DNA of 64,000 nt from Chimaeribacter arupi (GTDB taxonomy: Bacteria; Pseudomonadota; Gammaproteobacteria; Enterobacterales; Enterobacteriaceae), in contig NZ_PJZI01000001.1 in the NCBI RefSeq assembly GCF_002858805.1, positions 186,001 through 250,000 of the forward strand, read 5' to 3'. A program made the position numbers and the translations under genes. Position 1 is the stretch's first letter. Each line of letters begins with the position of its first letter. Under the pieces are notes generated by a model that saw nothing but the letters and a program-made list of their open reading frames with translations, was not told the DNA's origin and did not search any database. Of the stretch, positions 47,498-57,297 are shown piece after piece.

Positions 47498-49825
47498 ATG
47501 AAAATCAGTGACGGCAACTGGTTAATCCAGCCGGGCCTTACGCTTATCCACCCTTTACAGGTATTCGAGGTGCAGCATCTTGCACAGGAAATGGTGGTCT
47601 ATGCCGCGCCACGGGATGCACGCGAACGGGCCGGGCAGGTTGACTCACCGCTCTTTACCCTGCGCTTCACCGCACCGCAACCCGGCATCATCGGCGTCCG
47701 TATTGCTCACTTTGAGGGGGTATTACCGCGCGGCCCACACTACCCGTTGAACTGCCTGGCGGATACCCCAATCCACAGTGAAGAGAACAGCGAATTCGCC
47801 GCCCTGCACAGCGGCGACCTGACCGTACGCATTACCAAAGGGGAGAACTGGGCGCTCGACTTCTTGCGGCAGGGTGAACGCATTACCGGCAGCGGCGCAA
47901 AATCAGCCGGTTATGTGCAGGATGGCCAGACCGGGAAAAACTACCTCTATGAGCGGCTCGACCTGGCAGTGGGGGAAACAGTGTATGGCCTGGGTGAACG
48001 CTTTACCGCTTTTGTGAAAAACGGCCAGACAGTCGAGACCTGGAACCGTGATGGCGGCACCAGCACTGAACAAGCCTACAAAAATATTCCGTTTTACCTG
48101 ACCAACAAAGGCTACGGCGTGCTGGTAAACCACCCGGAATGTGTCTCCTTTGAAGTGGGCTCGGAAAAAGTCTCTAAAGTGCAGTTCAGCGTGGAAAGCG
48201 AGCATCTGGACTATTTTGTGATTGACGGCCCGACGCCTAAGCAGGTACTCGATCGCTACACCCGCTTCACCGGTCGCCCGGCACTGCCGCCCGCCTGGTC
48301 TTTCGGTTTGTGGCTGACCACGTCGTTCACCACTAACTATGATGAAGAAACCGTTAACCGCTTTATTGACGGCATGGCAGAGCGCCGGTTGCCGCTGCAT
48401 GTGTTCCATTTCGATTGCTTCTGGATGAAAGCATTCCAGTGGTGCGATTTTGAATGGGACCCGGCCACCTTCCCTGATCCACAAGGTATGCTGGCCCGGC
48501 TGAAAGCGCGCGGTTTAAAAATTTGCCTGTGGATTAACCCCTACATCGGCCAGAAATCCCCGTTGTTTAAGGAAGGGATGGAAAAAGGCTTCCTGCTGAA
48601 GCGCCCTGGCGGCGATGTCTGGCAATGGGATAAGTGGCAGCCCGGACAGGCCATTGTGGATTTCACCCATCCCGGCGCCTGTGAATGGTATGCGGGGCAT
48701 CTTAAGCGCCTGATTGACATGGGTGTTGATTGCTTTAAAACCGATTTTGGCGAGCGGATCCCAACGGATGTGGTGTGGGCAAACGGTGCCTGTCCGCAAA
48801 AAATGCATAACCATTATGCTTTTATCTACAACGAACTGGTGTATCGCACGCTTCAGGAGAAACTGGGGCGTGATCAGGCGGTGCTGTTTGCCCGTTCAGC
48901 TTCAGTAGGCGCACAACAATTCCCGGTGCACTGGGGCGGTGACTGCTATGCGACTTATGAATCTATGGCAGAGAGCCTGCGTGGCGGACTCTCACTGGGC
49001 CTTTCCGGCTTTGGCTTCTGGAGCCATGACATCGGCGGGTTTGAAAATACCGCTCCGGCGCATATCTACAAACGCTGGTGCGCTTTTGGCCTGCTGTCGA
49101 GCCACAGCCGCCTGCACGGCAGCAAATCCTACCGGGTGCCCTGGGCCTATGATGATGAGGCCTGTGATGTGGTTCGCCACTTTACTGAATGGAAATGCCG
49201 GATGATGCCTTACCTCTATACACAGGCCGCCGATGCCGCCGAACACGGCACCCCCATGATGCGCGCCATGATGCTGGAATTCCCGGACGATCCCGCCTGC
49301 GATTATCTTGACCGGCAATATATGCTGGGTGACAGCCTGCTGGTGGCTCCGGTGTTCAGTGAACGGGGCGATGTCAGTTTCTATCTGCCGGAAGGACGCT
49401 GGACGCACCTGTTCAGCAATACCCGTCTTGACGGCGGGCGCTGGCATAAAGAGCAGCATGATTTTACCAGCCTGCCGCTCTATGTCCGCCCGAATACCCT
49501 GCTGGCGTTGGGCAGCCAGGATCAACGCCCTGATTATGATTATTGCGAACGCCCGCTCTTCCAGCTGTTTGAGCTGGAAGATGGACACCATGCCGAAAGC
49601 CGGTTGGTGGATCAGGCAGGGGTGACGCAATTTACCCTGCGGGCTGAACGACACGGCCAACAGATTACATTGCAGACAACAGGCAATGCCCCAGGCTGGC
49701 GGCTCTGCCTGCGTAATGTGATGACACTGACTGACGTCCGCCACGCGGGTTATCAGCAGGATGAAAGAGGTACAATGATTACGCCGGAAACAGCCGCCGA
49801 AAGTATCACTATTACCCTGCCCTGA
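47498..49825 (+). CDS. yicI: Alpha-xylosidase YicI (GH31)
   Basis: The 775-residue family 31 glycosidase releases xylose from alpha-xylosides such as isoprimeverose. The catalytic nucleophile D416 in KTDFGE has the same number as in E. coli YicI. The acid/base aspartate in GGDCYATYE and the substrate-binding '[12 protein letters not shown]' segment are intact. It is expected to be cytoplasmic (no signal peptide). Its position beside xylR and the xyl genes means the xylose it frees can be used by XylA/XylB of the same cluster. CAGGAG precedes the ATG. Confidence 0.96.
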   Translation: MKISDGNWLIQPGLTLIHPLQVFEVQHLAQEMVVYAAPRDARERAGQVDSPLFTLRFTAPQPGIIGVRIAHFEGVLPRGPHYPLNCLADTPIHSEENSEFAALHSGDLTVRITKGENWALDFLRQGERITGSGAKSAGYVQDGQTGKNYLYERLDLAVGETVYGLGERFTAFVKNGQTVETWNRDGGTSTEQAYKNIPFYLTNKGYGVLVNHPECVSFEVGSEKVSKVQFSVESEHLDYFVIDGPTPKQVLDRYTRFTGRPALPPAWSFGLWLTTSFTTNYDEETVNRFIDGMAERRLPLHVFHFDCFWMKAFQWCDFEWDPATFPDPQGMLARLKARGLKICLWINPYIGQKSPLFKEGMEKGFLLKRPGGDVWQWDKWQPGQAIVDFTHPGACEWYAGHLKRLIDMGVDCFKTDFGERIPTDVVWANGACPQKMHNHYAFIYNELVYRTLQEKLGRDQAVLFARSASVGAQQFPVHWGGDCYATYESMAESLRGGLSLGLSGFGFWSHDIGGFENTAPAHIYKRWCAFGLLSSHSRLHGSKSYRVPWAYDDEACDVVRHFTEWKCRMMPYLYTQAADAAEHGTPMMRAMMLEFPDDPACDYLDRQYMLGDSLLVAPVFSERGDVSFYLPEGRWTHLFSNTRLDGGRWHKEQHDFTSLPLYVRPNTLLALGSQDQRPDYDYCERPLFQLFELEDGHHAESRLVDQAGVTQFTLRAERHGQQITLQTTGNAPGWRLCLRNVMTLTDVRHAGYQQDERGTMITPETAAESITITLP

Positions 49826-49847
49826 CCCCCTGCAATCCTGAATAAAA

Positions 49848-49871
49848 AAGCCCGCCGAAGCGGGCTTGTTA
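49848..49871 (+). terminator. Terminator after yicI
   Basis: AAGCCCGC/GCGGGCTT arms with a CGAA loop follow an A-run, and TTGTT follows. It is shared with the convergent hok gene. Confidence 0.85.
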
Positions 49872-49939
49872 AAAGGGTGCAGGGCAGCGATGCATCGCAA
49901 CGAAGGGGCGGGCAAGCGCCCGCCCCGGTTGCCTTACCC

Positions 49940-50146
49940 TCAGGATTCGTAGTCCAGGATGACTGCAACGTCGATATTGTTATTCCTGATCCGCACTTCA
50001 CAGAGCGAACTGCGCGTTATCCACATAAAAATCAACAACGTGATGCAAATAACGATCACACAAATAACCCCACTTTTTTGCAGCATACTGGCCTCCAATT
50101 CCTTGCCTTGCGGCGGGTAAGAGGCTAACCTGATGTTGTGAGTCAT
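49940..50146 (-). CDS. hok: Hok/Gef family type I toxin with in-frame Mok (locus 2)
   Basis: The inner ATG at 50086 gives a 48-residue Hok peptide. It has a hydrophobic span (GVICVIVICITLLIFMWI), then TRSSLCEVRI and the C-terminal VAVILDYES, all as in Hok/Gef. GGAGG lies six bases before that ATG. The frame continues upstream without a stop to an ATG at 50146, giving a 68-residue Mok-like product (MTHNIRLASYPPQGKE...), as in E. coli mokC/hokC (69/50 residues). Translation of the outer frame is thought to open the hok start. The leader shares GTTAGCCTCTTA and CCGCCGCAAGGCAA with locus 1. The gene lies between yicI and xylR, transcribed away from xylR; 50147-50371 contains its leader and no other gene. 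Confidence 0.88.
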   Translation of the reverse strand: MTHNIRLASYPPQGKELEASMLQKSGVICVIVICITLLIFMWITRSSLCEVRIRNNNIDVAVILDYES

Positions 50147-50371
50147 ACAGATCGGCCTCACTTGATTAACGTTAAGTGGGGCCTTTTCTTTGTCTGTGCC
50201 GGACTGCCCGGAACAGACATGTCCAGGCACCCGCCGTTATCATACGCCTTTCATTTCATTACTCAACTCTTTGATTTTTTAGGACTTTATTTATATTCAC
50301 AAAGAAAATGAAAGAGAAAAAGAAAGCCGGTGACGCTTTTTCAATACCATTTTTTCCGATCTGACCGCGAT

Positions 50372-51550
50372 CTAATACACACTCTCGCCGTAGCGCTCAC
50401 GATACTCTTTTGGGGTCATATCATCGTCTTTTTTAAACACGGAATAGAAATACTGTAACGAGGGGTAGCCGCACATCTGCGAAATTTCGTTGATGGAAAG
50501 CGATGTTGCTTTTAACAGGTTACGCGCCCGCTCCAGCTTTTCTTCGTGGATGACGCCGTGAATGGTTTGCCCAATTTCATCTTTGAAGCGTTTCTCCAGA
50601 TTAGAACGGGAAATTCCCACCGCATCCAGCACCTGTTCGACTTTGATGCCCTTACAGGCGTGATAGCGGATGAAGTGCATCGCCTGAATGACGGCCGGAT
50701 CGCGCAATGAACGGAAATCCGTTGAACGGCGGGCAACCACTTTTACCGGCGGCACTAAAATACGTTGCAGTGGCAGGGAGTTATCACTCAGTAACTGATG
50801 CAATAATTTGGCGGCCCGGTAGCCCATCTGGCGCGTGCCCTGCACCACGGAAGAAAGCGCCACGCGCGAGAGGTATCGGGTCAGCTCCTCATTATCAATG
50901 CCGATAACACTCAATTTTTCCGGTACCGGAATATCCAGATGCTCGCAAACCTGTAACAGGTGGCGGGCGCGCGCATCAGTAACGGCAATAATGCCGGTCT
51001 GCTGCGGCAGGGTTTGCACCCAGTCGGCCAGCCGGTTTTGCGCGTGTTGCCAGTTCTCAGGCGCGGTCTCCATACCCTGATAAACCACACCCTGATATTG
51101 TTCAGCCGCAACCTGCGTCCGGAAGGCATGTTCCCGCTCCTGCGCCCAACGTTTGCCGCTGGCACGCGGCAACCCATAGAACGCAAACCGGTTGATGCCC
51201 TTCTCTTTCAGGTGCAGAAACGCCGCTTCCACCAGCGCCTGGTTATCCGTGGCGATATAGTGCACGGCCGGGTAATCCTCCGGCCGGTGATACGAACCAC
51301 CGACCCCGACAATCGGCACATTCACCCCCTGTAACAGGGACTGAATATTCCGGTCGTCAAAGTCAGCGATCACGCCGTCGCCCAGCCAGTCTTTGATGTT
51401 GTCAATCCGGCAACGGAAATCCTCTTCGATGAAAATATCCCAGTCGCACTGTGACGCCTGTAAGTACTCGCCTACTCCCTCAACTACCTGCCGGTCATAA
51501 ACCTTATTGGCATTAAACAACAGCGTAATGCGGTAGCGCTTTTCGAACAT
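50372..51550 (-). CDS. xylR: Xylose operon activator XylR
   Basis: XylR binds D-xylose and activates xylAB and xylFGH in E. coli. The 392-residue length is identical to E. coli XylR. The N-terminal two thirds form a LacI-type periplasmic-binding fold (RITLLFNANKVYDRQVVEGVGEYLQ at the start). The C terminus (about 285-390) is an AraC-type double helix-turn-helix, e.g. 'VEQVLDAVGISRSNLEKRFKDEIG' and 'SINEISQMCGYPSLQYFYSVFKK'. It lies downstream of xylH, 152 bases away, with that gap offering room for its own promoter. Confidence 0.97.
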   Translation of the reverse strand: MFEKRYRITLLFNANKVYDRQVVEGVGEYLQASQCDWDIFIEEDFRCRIDNIKDWLGDGVIADFDDRNIQSLLQGVNVPIVGVGGSYHRPEDYPAVHYIATDNQALVEAAFLHLKEKGINRFAFYGLPRASGKRWAQEREHAFRTQVAAEQYQGVVYQGMETAPENWQHAQNRLADWVQTLPQQTGIIAVTDARARHLLQVCEHLDIPVPEKLSVIGIDNEELTRYLSRVALSSVVQGTRQMGYRAAKLLHQLLSDNSLPLQRILVPPVKVVARRSTDFRSLRDPAVIQAMHFIRYHACKGIKVEQVLDAVGISRSNLEKRFKDEIGQTIHGVIHEEKLERARNLLKATSLSINEISQMCGYPSLQYFYSVFKKDDDMTPKEYRERYGESVY

Positions 51551-51702
51551 GGTGAGTTATCCCGTTGATTCACTGCCTTCTGGATAGCACAGCCACCTGC
51601 CTTCATGGCATAAAAGATGAACCAAGTGTGATCCTTCTCGAGCTATTTGTCTGGTGAAGCATTTAATCCGCTTCACACGCCGCCGGTTATCAATGAAGAG
51701 GC

Positions 51703-52884
51703 TCAGGCACGGCGCTTGGTGGCAGAATCCATCCATACCGCCAGCAGCAAAATGGCCCCTTTGACGATGTATTGCCAGAACGTGGGGACGTCCAGCATGC
51801 TCATGCCGTTGTCCAGCGACGCCATAATAAACGCGCCCATCACCGCGCCGACGACACTGCCAACCCCGCCCGCCAGGCTGGTGCCGCCGATCACACAGGC
51901 GGCAATGGCATCCAACTCGGCAATATTCCCGGCAGAAGGTGAGCCCGCACCCAGCCGGGAGCTGAGGATCAACCCGGCAATCGCGACCATCAGCCCGTTA
52001 ATGGCAAATACCGCCAGTTTGGTACGCTCAACGTTCACGCCGGAGAGACGTGCCGCATCAATATTGCCGCCAATCGCATAAATACGGCGGCCGAAGGCGG
52101 TACGGGTGGCCATAAAAAGACCACCCAGCATCAGGGCAGCCAGCACCAGCACCGGTGTCGGTACGCCGCGGTAATCGTTCAGCAAATAGATGGCACCCAG
52201 CACAATAATGGCGGTCAGTGCATGGCCGGACGCCGCTTTCCCGGCCGCAGGCAGCGGCAGGTTCAGCGCCTGCCGTTGTTGACGCCGCCGCCACTGCCAG
52301 CCGATAAACAGCAGCAGCGTTACGGCACCAATGCCGAAGCCTACGCCGCCCGGCAGGTAGCTTTGCCCAATCAGGGACATGCCTTCACTGGTGGGGGCAA
52401 CGGTTGTGCCGTGAGTAATCCCGATCAATACCCCACGGAATGCCAGCATCCCCGCCAGGGTCACGATAAATGAGGGCACCTTTCGGTACGCGACCCACCA
52501 GCCGTTCCAGGCACCCAACAGCAACCCAAGCGCCAGCGTAACGATCACGGTCAGCGGTAATGGCCAGCCCAGCCAGACATCAAAAATCGCGGCGGCACCG
52601 CCAAGCAGGCCCATCATCGACCCCACCGAAAGATCGATTTCAGCGGAAATAATCACGAAGACCATGCCGACCGCCAGAATGCCGGTGATGGCTGTCTGGC
52701 GCAGCAGGTTAGAGATATTGCGCGGGCTGATATAGGCCCCGTCCGTGGTAAAGGTGAAAAACAGCATGATGATGACGATCGCGGCCAGCATCACATACAC
52801 CTGAAGGTTAATGTGCTTCAGGCGCTGCAAAACGCCGCGTGGTTCGGCCACCGGCGCAGCGTCAGACTGTGTAATTTTCGACAT
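51703..52884 (-). CDS. xylH: D-xylose ABC transporter permease XylH
   Basis: Inner-membrane permease of the high-affinity xylose importer. The 393-residue protein (from MSKITQSD) has the same length as E. coli XylH. It shares the long conserved block around the first membrane spans ([18 protein letters not shown], then [15 protein letters not shown]) and the C-terminal [17 protein letters not shown]. It overlaps the end of xylG by about 23 bases; an in-frame ATG three codons upstream is possible. Confidence 0.95.
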   Translation of the reverse strand: MSKITQSDAAPVAEPRGVLQRLKHINLQVYVMLAAIVIIMLFFTFTTDGAYISPRNISNLLRQTAITGILAVGMVFVIISAEIDLSVGSMMGLLGGAAAIFDVWLGWPLPLTVIVTLALGLLLGAWNGWWVAYRKVPSFIVTLAGMLAFRGVLIGITHGTTVAPTSEGMSLIGQSYLPGGVGFGIGAVTLLLFIGWQWRRRQQRQALNLPLPAAGKAASGHALTAIIVLGAIYLLNDYRGVPTPVLVLAALMLGGLFMATRTAFGRRIYAIGGNIDAARLSGVNVERTKLAVFAINGLMVAIAGLILSSRLGAGSPSAGNIAELDAIAACVIGGTSLAGGVGSVVGAVMGAFIMASLDNGMSMLDVPTFWQYIVKGAILLLAVWMDSATKRRA

Positions 52885-54403
52885 AGGGTTCACTCCTGAG
52901 AGCCGCTTCCATCACCTGCTCTTGCGTCAGGTTGCGGTTAATAAGGGAGGCTTTGCATTTACCCAGATGCATGACCAGCACCCGGTCGCTCAGGCCCAGA
53001 ACTTCCGGCAATTCCGATGAGATAACTATCACCGCGATCCCTTGCTGGGCCAGTTGGTTAATCAGTTTGTAGATCTCAGATTTCGCCCCGATATCAATCC
53101 CACGCGTTGGCTCATCCAGGATCAGAATGCGCGGGTTGAGCAACAAGCACTTGGCCAGAATCGCTTTCTGCTGGTTACCGCCGCTCAGGCGGCCGATCGC
53201 CAGCTCCGGGGAGGAGGTCTTGACCCGCAAGGCGCTGATGGAACGCTGAATAACTGACTGCTCCTGAGCGTCATCCAGCACACTGAGCCGTCCGGTAAAA
53301 TCAGCCAGCGCGGCCAGGGTAATATTGGCCCCGACCCCCATCACCGGCACGATGCCGTCCCGCTTCCGGTCTTCCGGCACCATGGCAATGCCGCTGCGCA
53401 TGGCGTCCTGGCAGGTACGAAGGGTGACCGGCTGCCCATCGATGAAAATGCTGCCCTGCCAGCGCCCCGGATAGGCCCCGAACAGGCACTGCACGGTCTC
53501 CGTCCGGCCGGAACCGACCAGCCCGGCGACACCCAGTATTTCACCGCGCCGCAGGCTGAAGCTGACATCATCCACCCGTTTGATATGGCGGTTAACCGGA
53601 TGCCACGCCGTCAGGTGCTCCACCCGCAGGATCTCCTCCCCCGGCTGATGCTGGTGTGGCGGGTAGAGTTCGGTCAGTTCGCGCCCCACCATCATGGCGA
53701 TAATGCTCTCCTCGCTCATGGTAGCCGCCTCACGGGTGGCAATGTGCTTCCCATCGCGGATCACGCAGATAAGGTCAGAGATGGCGCTGACCTCATTCAG
53801 CTTGTGGGAAATATAGATGCAGGCGATGCCGTGATTGCGCAGGTCGCGGATAATGTCCAGCAGGATGTCCGTTTCCCGCTCGGTCAGGGACGCCGTCGGC
53901 TCATCCAGGACCAGCAGCCGCACCTGCTTATTCAGCGCCTTGGCAATCTCCACCAGTTGCTGTTGCCCCAGCCCCAGCTCGCCCACCGGCGTATCGGGGT
54001 CTATCTCCAGCCGCACTTGCGCCAGCATCCGCTGACAGCGCAAATACATGCCGTCATAATCCAGCACGCCATAACGGCCCCACTCGCTGCCGAGGAACAT
54101 GTTTTCCAGCACTGACATCTGCTTTACCAGCGCTAGCTCCTGATGAATAATCGCGATGCCGCGCTGCTCTGTCTCACGGATATTTTTTGCGGCCAGCAGC
54201 TCACCGGCGAAATAGATTTCCCCCTGGTAACTGCCGTGTGGGTAAATACCACATAACACTTTCATTAATGTAGATTTACCCGATCCATTTTCACCGCACA
54301 GAGAGAGTACCTGTCCGGCGTCCAGTTGCAGGCTGACATTATCAACGGCTTTAACCACGCCAAATTGTTTAGTGATATTATGCATTTCCAGCAGGCAGGG
54401 CAT
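52862..54403 (-). CDS. xylG: D-xylose ABC transporter ATP-binding protein XylG
   Basis: Tandem ATPase of the xylose importer, 513 residues as in E. coli. The first nucleotide-binding half has Walker [10 protein letters not shown] and signature [15 protein letters not shown]. The second half has the degenerate Walker A region GLVGSGRTE and the signature [16 protein letters not shown], with Walker [12 protein letters not shown]. It lies between xylF (with intercistronic hairpins) and xylH. Confidence 0.96.
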   Translation of the reverse strand: MPCLLEMHNITKQFGVVKAVDNVSLQLDAGQVLSLCGENGSGKSTLMKVLCGIYPHGSYQGEIYFAGELLAAKNIRETEQRGIAIIHQELALVKQMSVLENMFLGSEWGRYGVLDYDGMYLRCQRMLAQVRLEIDPDTPVGELGLGQQQLVEIAKALNKQVRLLVLDEPTASLTERETDILLDIIRDLRNHGIACIYISHKLNEVSAISDLICVIRDGKHIATREAATMSEESIIAMMVGRELTELYPPHQHQPGEEILRVEHLTAWHPVNRHIKRVDDVSFSLRRGEILGVAGLVGSGRTETVQCLFGAYPGRWQGSIFIDGQPVTLRTCQDAMRSGIAMVPEDRKRDGIVPVMGVGANITLAALADFTGRLSVLDDAQEQSVIQRSISALRVKTSSPELAIGRLSGGNQQKAILAKCLLLNPRILILDEPTRGIDIGAKSEIYKLINQLAQQGIAVIVISSELPEVLGLSDRVLVMHLGKCKASLINRNLTQEQVMEAALRSEPYVENYTV

Positions 54404-54442
54404 AATTCCCTCCAGATGCCGCGTGATTCAGCGATAATCCCG

Positions 54443-54500
54443 GCCGGTGCCGTAAGGTGAACGGGCCGGCACCGGCGGTAAATGCCGGCAGGCCGGCATT
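54443..54500 (-). repeat. xylF-xylG intercistronic hairpins
   Basis: Two inverted repeats follow xylF: AATGCCGGC/GCCGGCATT at 54481-54500, overlapping the xylF stop, and GCCGGTGCC/GGCACCGGC at 54443-54476. No T-run follows. They resemble the structures that keep a binding-protein mRNA stable and lower expression of the downstream ATPase and permease. Confidence 0.65.
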
Positions 54501-55494
54501 AATAGATATCTGATTTCTTATGGAAACCATCCGCGACAATGGTGCTGTCAATGTTGTTCTTATCAACCTGAATCGGCGTCAGTAAATAAGAGGGCACCTC
54601 TTTTTTGCCGTTATTTAATGTGGCATTCGATTTCGGCGTGTTTCCGTTACCCAGTTCAACGGCGATTTTTGCCGCCTCTGTGGCTAATTGGGTAATCGGT
54701 TTATACACCGTCATGGTCTGGCTGCCCGCCACAATACGTTTTACTGCCGCCATATCCGCGTCCTGGCCGGAAATAGCCACCTTACCCGCCAGCCCCTGTG
54801 CGGACAGCGCCTGAATCGCACCGCCTGCGGTGGCATCATTGGAGGCGACGACGGCATCAATTTTGTTATTGTTGGCCGTCAGCGCATTTTCCATAATTTT
54901 CAGCGCATTTTCCGGCAACCAGGCATCCGCCCACTGATCACCCACCACTTTTATTTTTCCGCTGTCTATCAGTGGCTTAAGTACGTTCATCTGCCCTTTT
55001 CGGAACAGTTTGGCGTTGTTATCCACCGGCGAGCCACCCATCAGGAAATAATTCCCCTGCGGCACTTTTTCGATAAGGCTTTTGGCCTGCAATTCCCCGA
55101 CTTTTTCATTATCAAAAGAGATATAAAAATCGATATCGGCATTATTAATCATCCGGTCATAAGCCAGCACTTTAATACCTTCCCGCTTGGCTTCGGCAAT
55201 CACATTACTTAATACTTCGCCGTTATAGGGAATAATCACCAGCACATCCACGCCGCGGTTAATCATATTCTCAATCTGCGACATCTGAGTTTCTTCATTA
55301 CCATTAGCGGATTGCACAAATACATCCGCCCCCAGGGTTTTAGCCTGGTTGACAAAAATATCCCGGTCTTTTTGCCAGCGCTCCAGCCGCAAGTCATCAA
55401 TCGCCATGCCGATTTTAATCTCTTTTGCCATCCCCGGCTGGCTGATCAGCGCCAACGCCGCACATACACCGAGCAATACTTTTTTCATTTTCAT
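54499..55494 (-). CDS. xylF: D-xylose-binding periplasmic protein XylF
   Basis: Periplasmic xylose receptor, 331 residues (E. coli 330). The signal peptide runs to about residue 23 (LGVCAALALISQPGMA|KEIKIG). The mature part contains long stretches shared with E. coli XylF, such as 'DDLRLERWQKDRDIFV', 'ISFDNEKVGELQAK' and 'DAVVASNDATAGGAIQALSAQGL'. It is the first gene of xylFGH and is transcribed away from xylA. Confidence 0.97.
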   Translation of the reverse strand: MKMKKVLLGVCAALALISQPGMAKEIKIGMAIDDLRLERWQKDRDIFVNQAKTLGADVFVQSANGNEETQMSQIENMINRGVDVLVIIPYNGEVLSNVIAEAKREGIKVLAYDRMINNADIDFYISFDNEKVGELQAKSLIEKVPQGNYFLMGGSPVDNNAKLFRKGQMNVLKPLIDSGKIKVVGDQWADAWLPENALKIMENALTANNNKIDAVVASNDATAGGAIQALSAQGLAGKVAISGQDADMAAVKRIVAGSQTMTVYKPITQLATEAAKIAVELGNGNTPKSNATLNNGKKEVPSYLLTPIQVDKNNIDSTIVADGFHKKSDIY

Positions 55495-55636
55495 TGTGTA
55501 AACCTTTTTTAATGAACCGTACAGGGTAAGAGAAATGGCCCACTTTTAATGGCTGGTGAATTGTTAACGCTGCATAAATTATCAGCAATTGCAGATTTTA
55601 ACTGGCCTATTACGTTTTTTAGTTTATTTTCCGTTT

Positions 55637-55652
55637 TATGATGGAGATCATA
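55637..55652. promoter_or_regulatory. Candidate CRP site in the xylF-xylA divergent region
   Basis: TATGA-TGGAGA-TCATA matches the CRP core TGTGA-N6-TCACA at 8 of 10 positions and is symmetrical. In E. coli a CRP site lies between the divergent xylA and xylF promoters. The 380-base region 55495-55874 holds no gene; XylR sites should lie on both sides of this point but were not resolved. Confidence 0.5.
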
Positions 55653-55874
55653 GTTCCCTGCTGAAACTTATTTCCAATCAGCCTCAGGCTGGAAAGCATC
55701 ACGCAAATACCGGCTTTTTTTCGCTTGGCAGGGCTATTTATGAGATCTGCTGCACAATTGTGTATTCTCTGAAGTTGAGTGTGAAATAACGTAATTGTGA
55801 GGGCTGCCGAAGGATCCCAAGATAACCGCTCCGCATGCTCAGCCAGTGCTGGGCCAGATCCCGAGGAGCCCATA

Positions 55875-57194
55875 ATGCCATCCTATTTTGATCAGCTTGA
55901 TAAAGTCCGGTTCGAAGGCACCACCAGTACCAACCCGTTAGCATTCCGCCATTACAACCCGGATGAGCTTATCCTGGGCAAACGCATGGCTGATCATCTG
56001 CGCTTTGCCGCCTGCTACTGGCACACCTTCTGCTGGAACGGCGCAGATATGTTCGGCGTCGGTGCGTTTGAGCGCCCGTGGCAGCAGTCCGGTGATGCGC
56101 TGGCGCTGGCAAAACGCAAGGCGGATGTCGCATTTGAGTTTTTCCAGAAGCTGAATGTCCCGTTCTACTGCTTCCATGATGTGGACGTCTCGCCCGAGGG
56201 CAACTCCCTGAAAGAGTACCTGAGCAACTTTGCCGAGATGACTGACATCCTGGCGCAGAAGCAGCAGGAGAGCGGCGTGAAACTGTTGTGGGGCACCGCC
56301 AACTGCTTTACCCATCCGCGTTATGCCGCCGGAGCCGCCACCAACCCGGACCCGGAAGTCTTCAGCTGGGCTGCGACCCAGGTCTTCACCGCCATGAATG
56401 CCACCCAAAAGCTGGGCGGTGAGAACTATGTGCTGTGGGGCGGCCGTGAAGGCTATGAAACACTGCTGAATACCGATTTGCGTCAGGAGCGGGAACAGAT
56501 TGGCCGCTTTATGCAGATGGTGGTGGAGCACAAACATAAGATCGGGTTCCAGGGCACCCTGTTGATTGAGCCGAAACCGCAGGAGCCGACCAAACACCAG
56601 TATGATTACGATGTCGCCACCGTGTATGGCTTCCTGAAACAGTTCGGCCTGGAGAAAGAGATCAAGGTCAACATTGAGGCTAACCACGCCACCCTGGCCG
56701 GGCACTCATTCCATCATGAGATTGCCACGGCCATTGCGCTCGGCATCTTTGGTTCGGTAGATGCCAACCGCGGCGATCCGCAACTGGGCTGGGACACTGA
56801 CCAGTTCCCGGTCAGCGTGGAAGAGAACGCGCTGGTGATGTATGAGATTTTAAAAGCCGGTGGTTTCACGACCGGCGGCCTGAACTTTGACGCCAAAGTC
56901 CGCCGCCAGAGCACGGATAAATATGATCTGTTCTATGGGCATATCGGCGCGATGGATACGATGGCGCTGTCGTTGAAAGTGGCGGCGAAAATGGTCGAAG
57001 AGGGCGGGCTGGACACATTGGTCGCCAAACGTTATGCCGGCTGGAGTGAGGAGCTCGGCCAGCAGATCCTGCAAGGGAAGCTGTCGCTGGAAGCATTGGC
57101 CGCCTACGCTGAACAACATAACCTGGCCCCGCACCACCAGAGTGGCCGCCAGGAACAGCTGGAGAACCTGGTCAACCGCTATTTGTTTGGCTGA
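55875..57194 (+). CDS. xylA: Xylose isomerase XylA
   Basis: Converts D-xylose to D-xylulose with divalent metal ions. The 439-residue protein from the ATG at 55875 (after GAGGAG) corresponds to E. coli XylA (440). The active-site H101 and D104 are in '[11 protein letters not shown]'. The metal ligands are in '[16 protein letters not shown]', '[12 protein letters not shown]' and '[20 protein letters not shown]'. An upstream extension of 26 codons in the open frame is not family sequence. xylB follows after 103 bases containing a hairpin. Confidence 0.98.
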   Translation: MPSYFDQLDKVRFEGTTSTNPLAFRHYNPDELILGKRMADHLRFAACYWHTFCWNGADMFGVGAFERPWQQSGDALALAKRKADVAFEFFQKLNVPFYCFHDVDVSPEGNSLKEYLSNFAEMTDILAQKQQESGVKLLWGTANCFTHPRYAAGAATNPDPEVFSWAATQVFTAMNATQKLGGENYVLWGGREGYETLLNTDLRQEREQIGRFMQMVVEHKHKIGFQGTLLIEPKPQEPTKHQYDYDVATVYGFLKQFGLEKEIKVNIEANHATLAGHSFHHEIATAIALGIFGSVDANRGDPQLGWDTDQFPVSVEENALVMYEILKAGGFTTGGLNFDAKVRRQSTDKYDLFYGHIGAMDTMALSLKVAAKMVEEGGLDTLVAKRYAGWSEELGQQILQGKLSLEALAAYAEQHNLAPHHQSGRQEQLENLVNRYLFG

Positions 57195-57231
57195 CCGGTT
57201 ATTTTGCTGACATCCGGGCGCAAGCCCGAAA

Positions 57232-57257
57232 ACAGGCCGGCGCAGATGCCGGCCTGT
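57232..57257 (+). repeat. xylA-xylB intercistronic hairpin
   Basis: ACAGGCCGGC and GCCGGCCTGT arms (10 bp) with a six-base loop, no T-run; probably modulates relative expression or stability of xylA and xylB mRNA. Confidence 0.6.
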
Positions 57258-57297
57258 GTTGCTCATGTAATTTGTTTGCCTGTTTCGGGGAGAAATC

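Noticed and set aside
44510-50302. Possible dispersed repeat TTTATTTATATTCAC near 44512 and 50287
   Set aside because: A 15-base AT-rich match is likely by chance in such DNA, and the flanks do not match.
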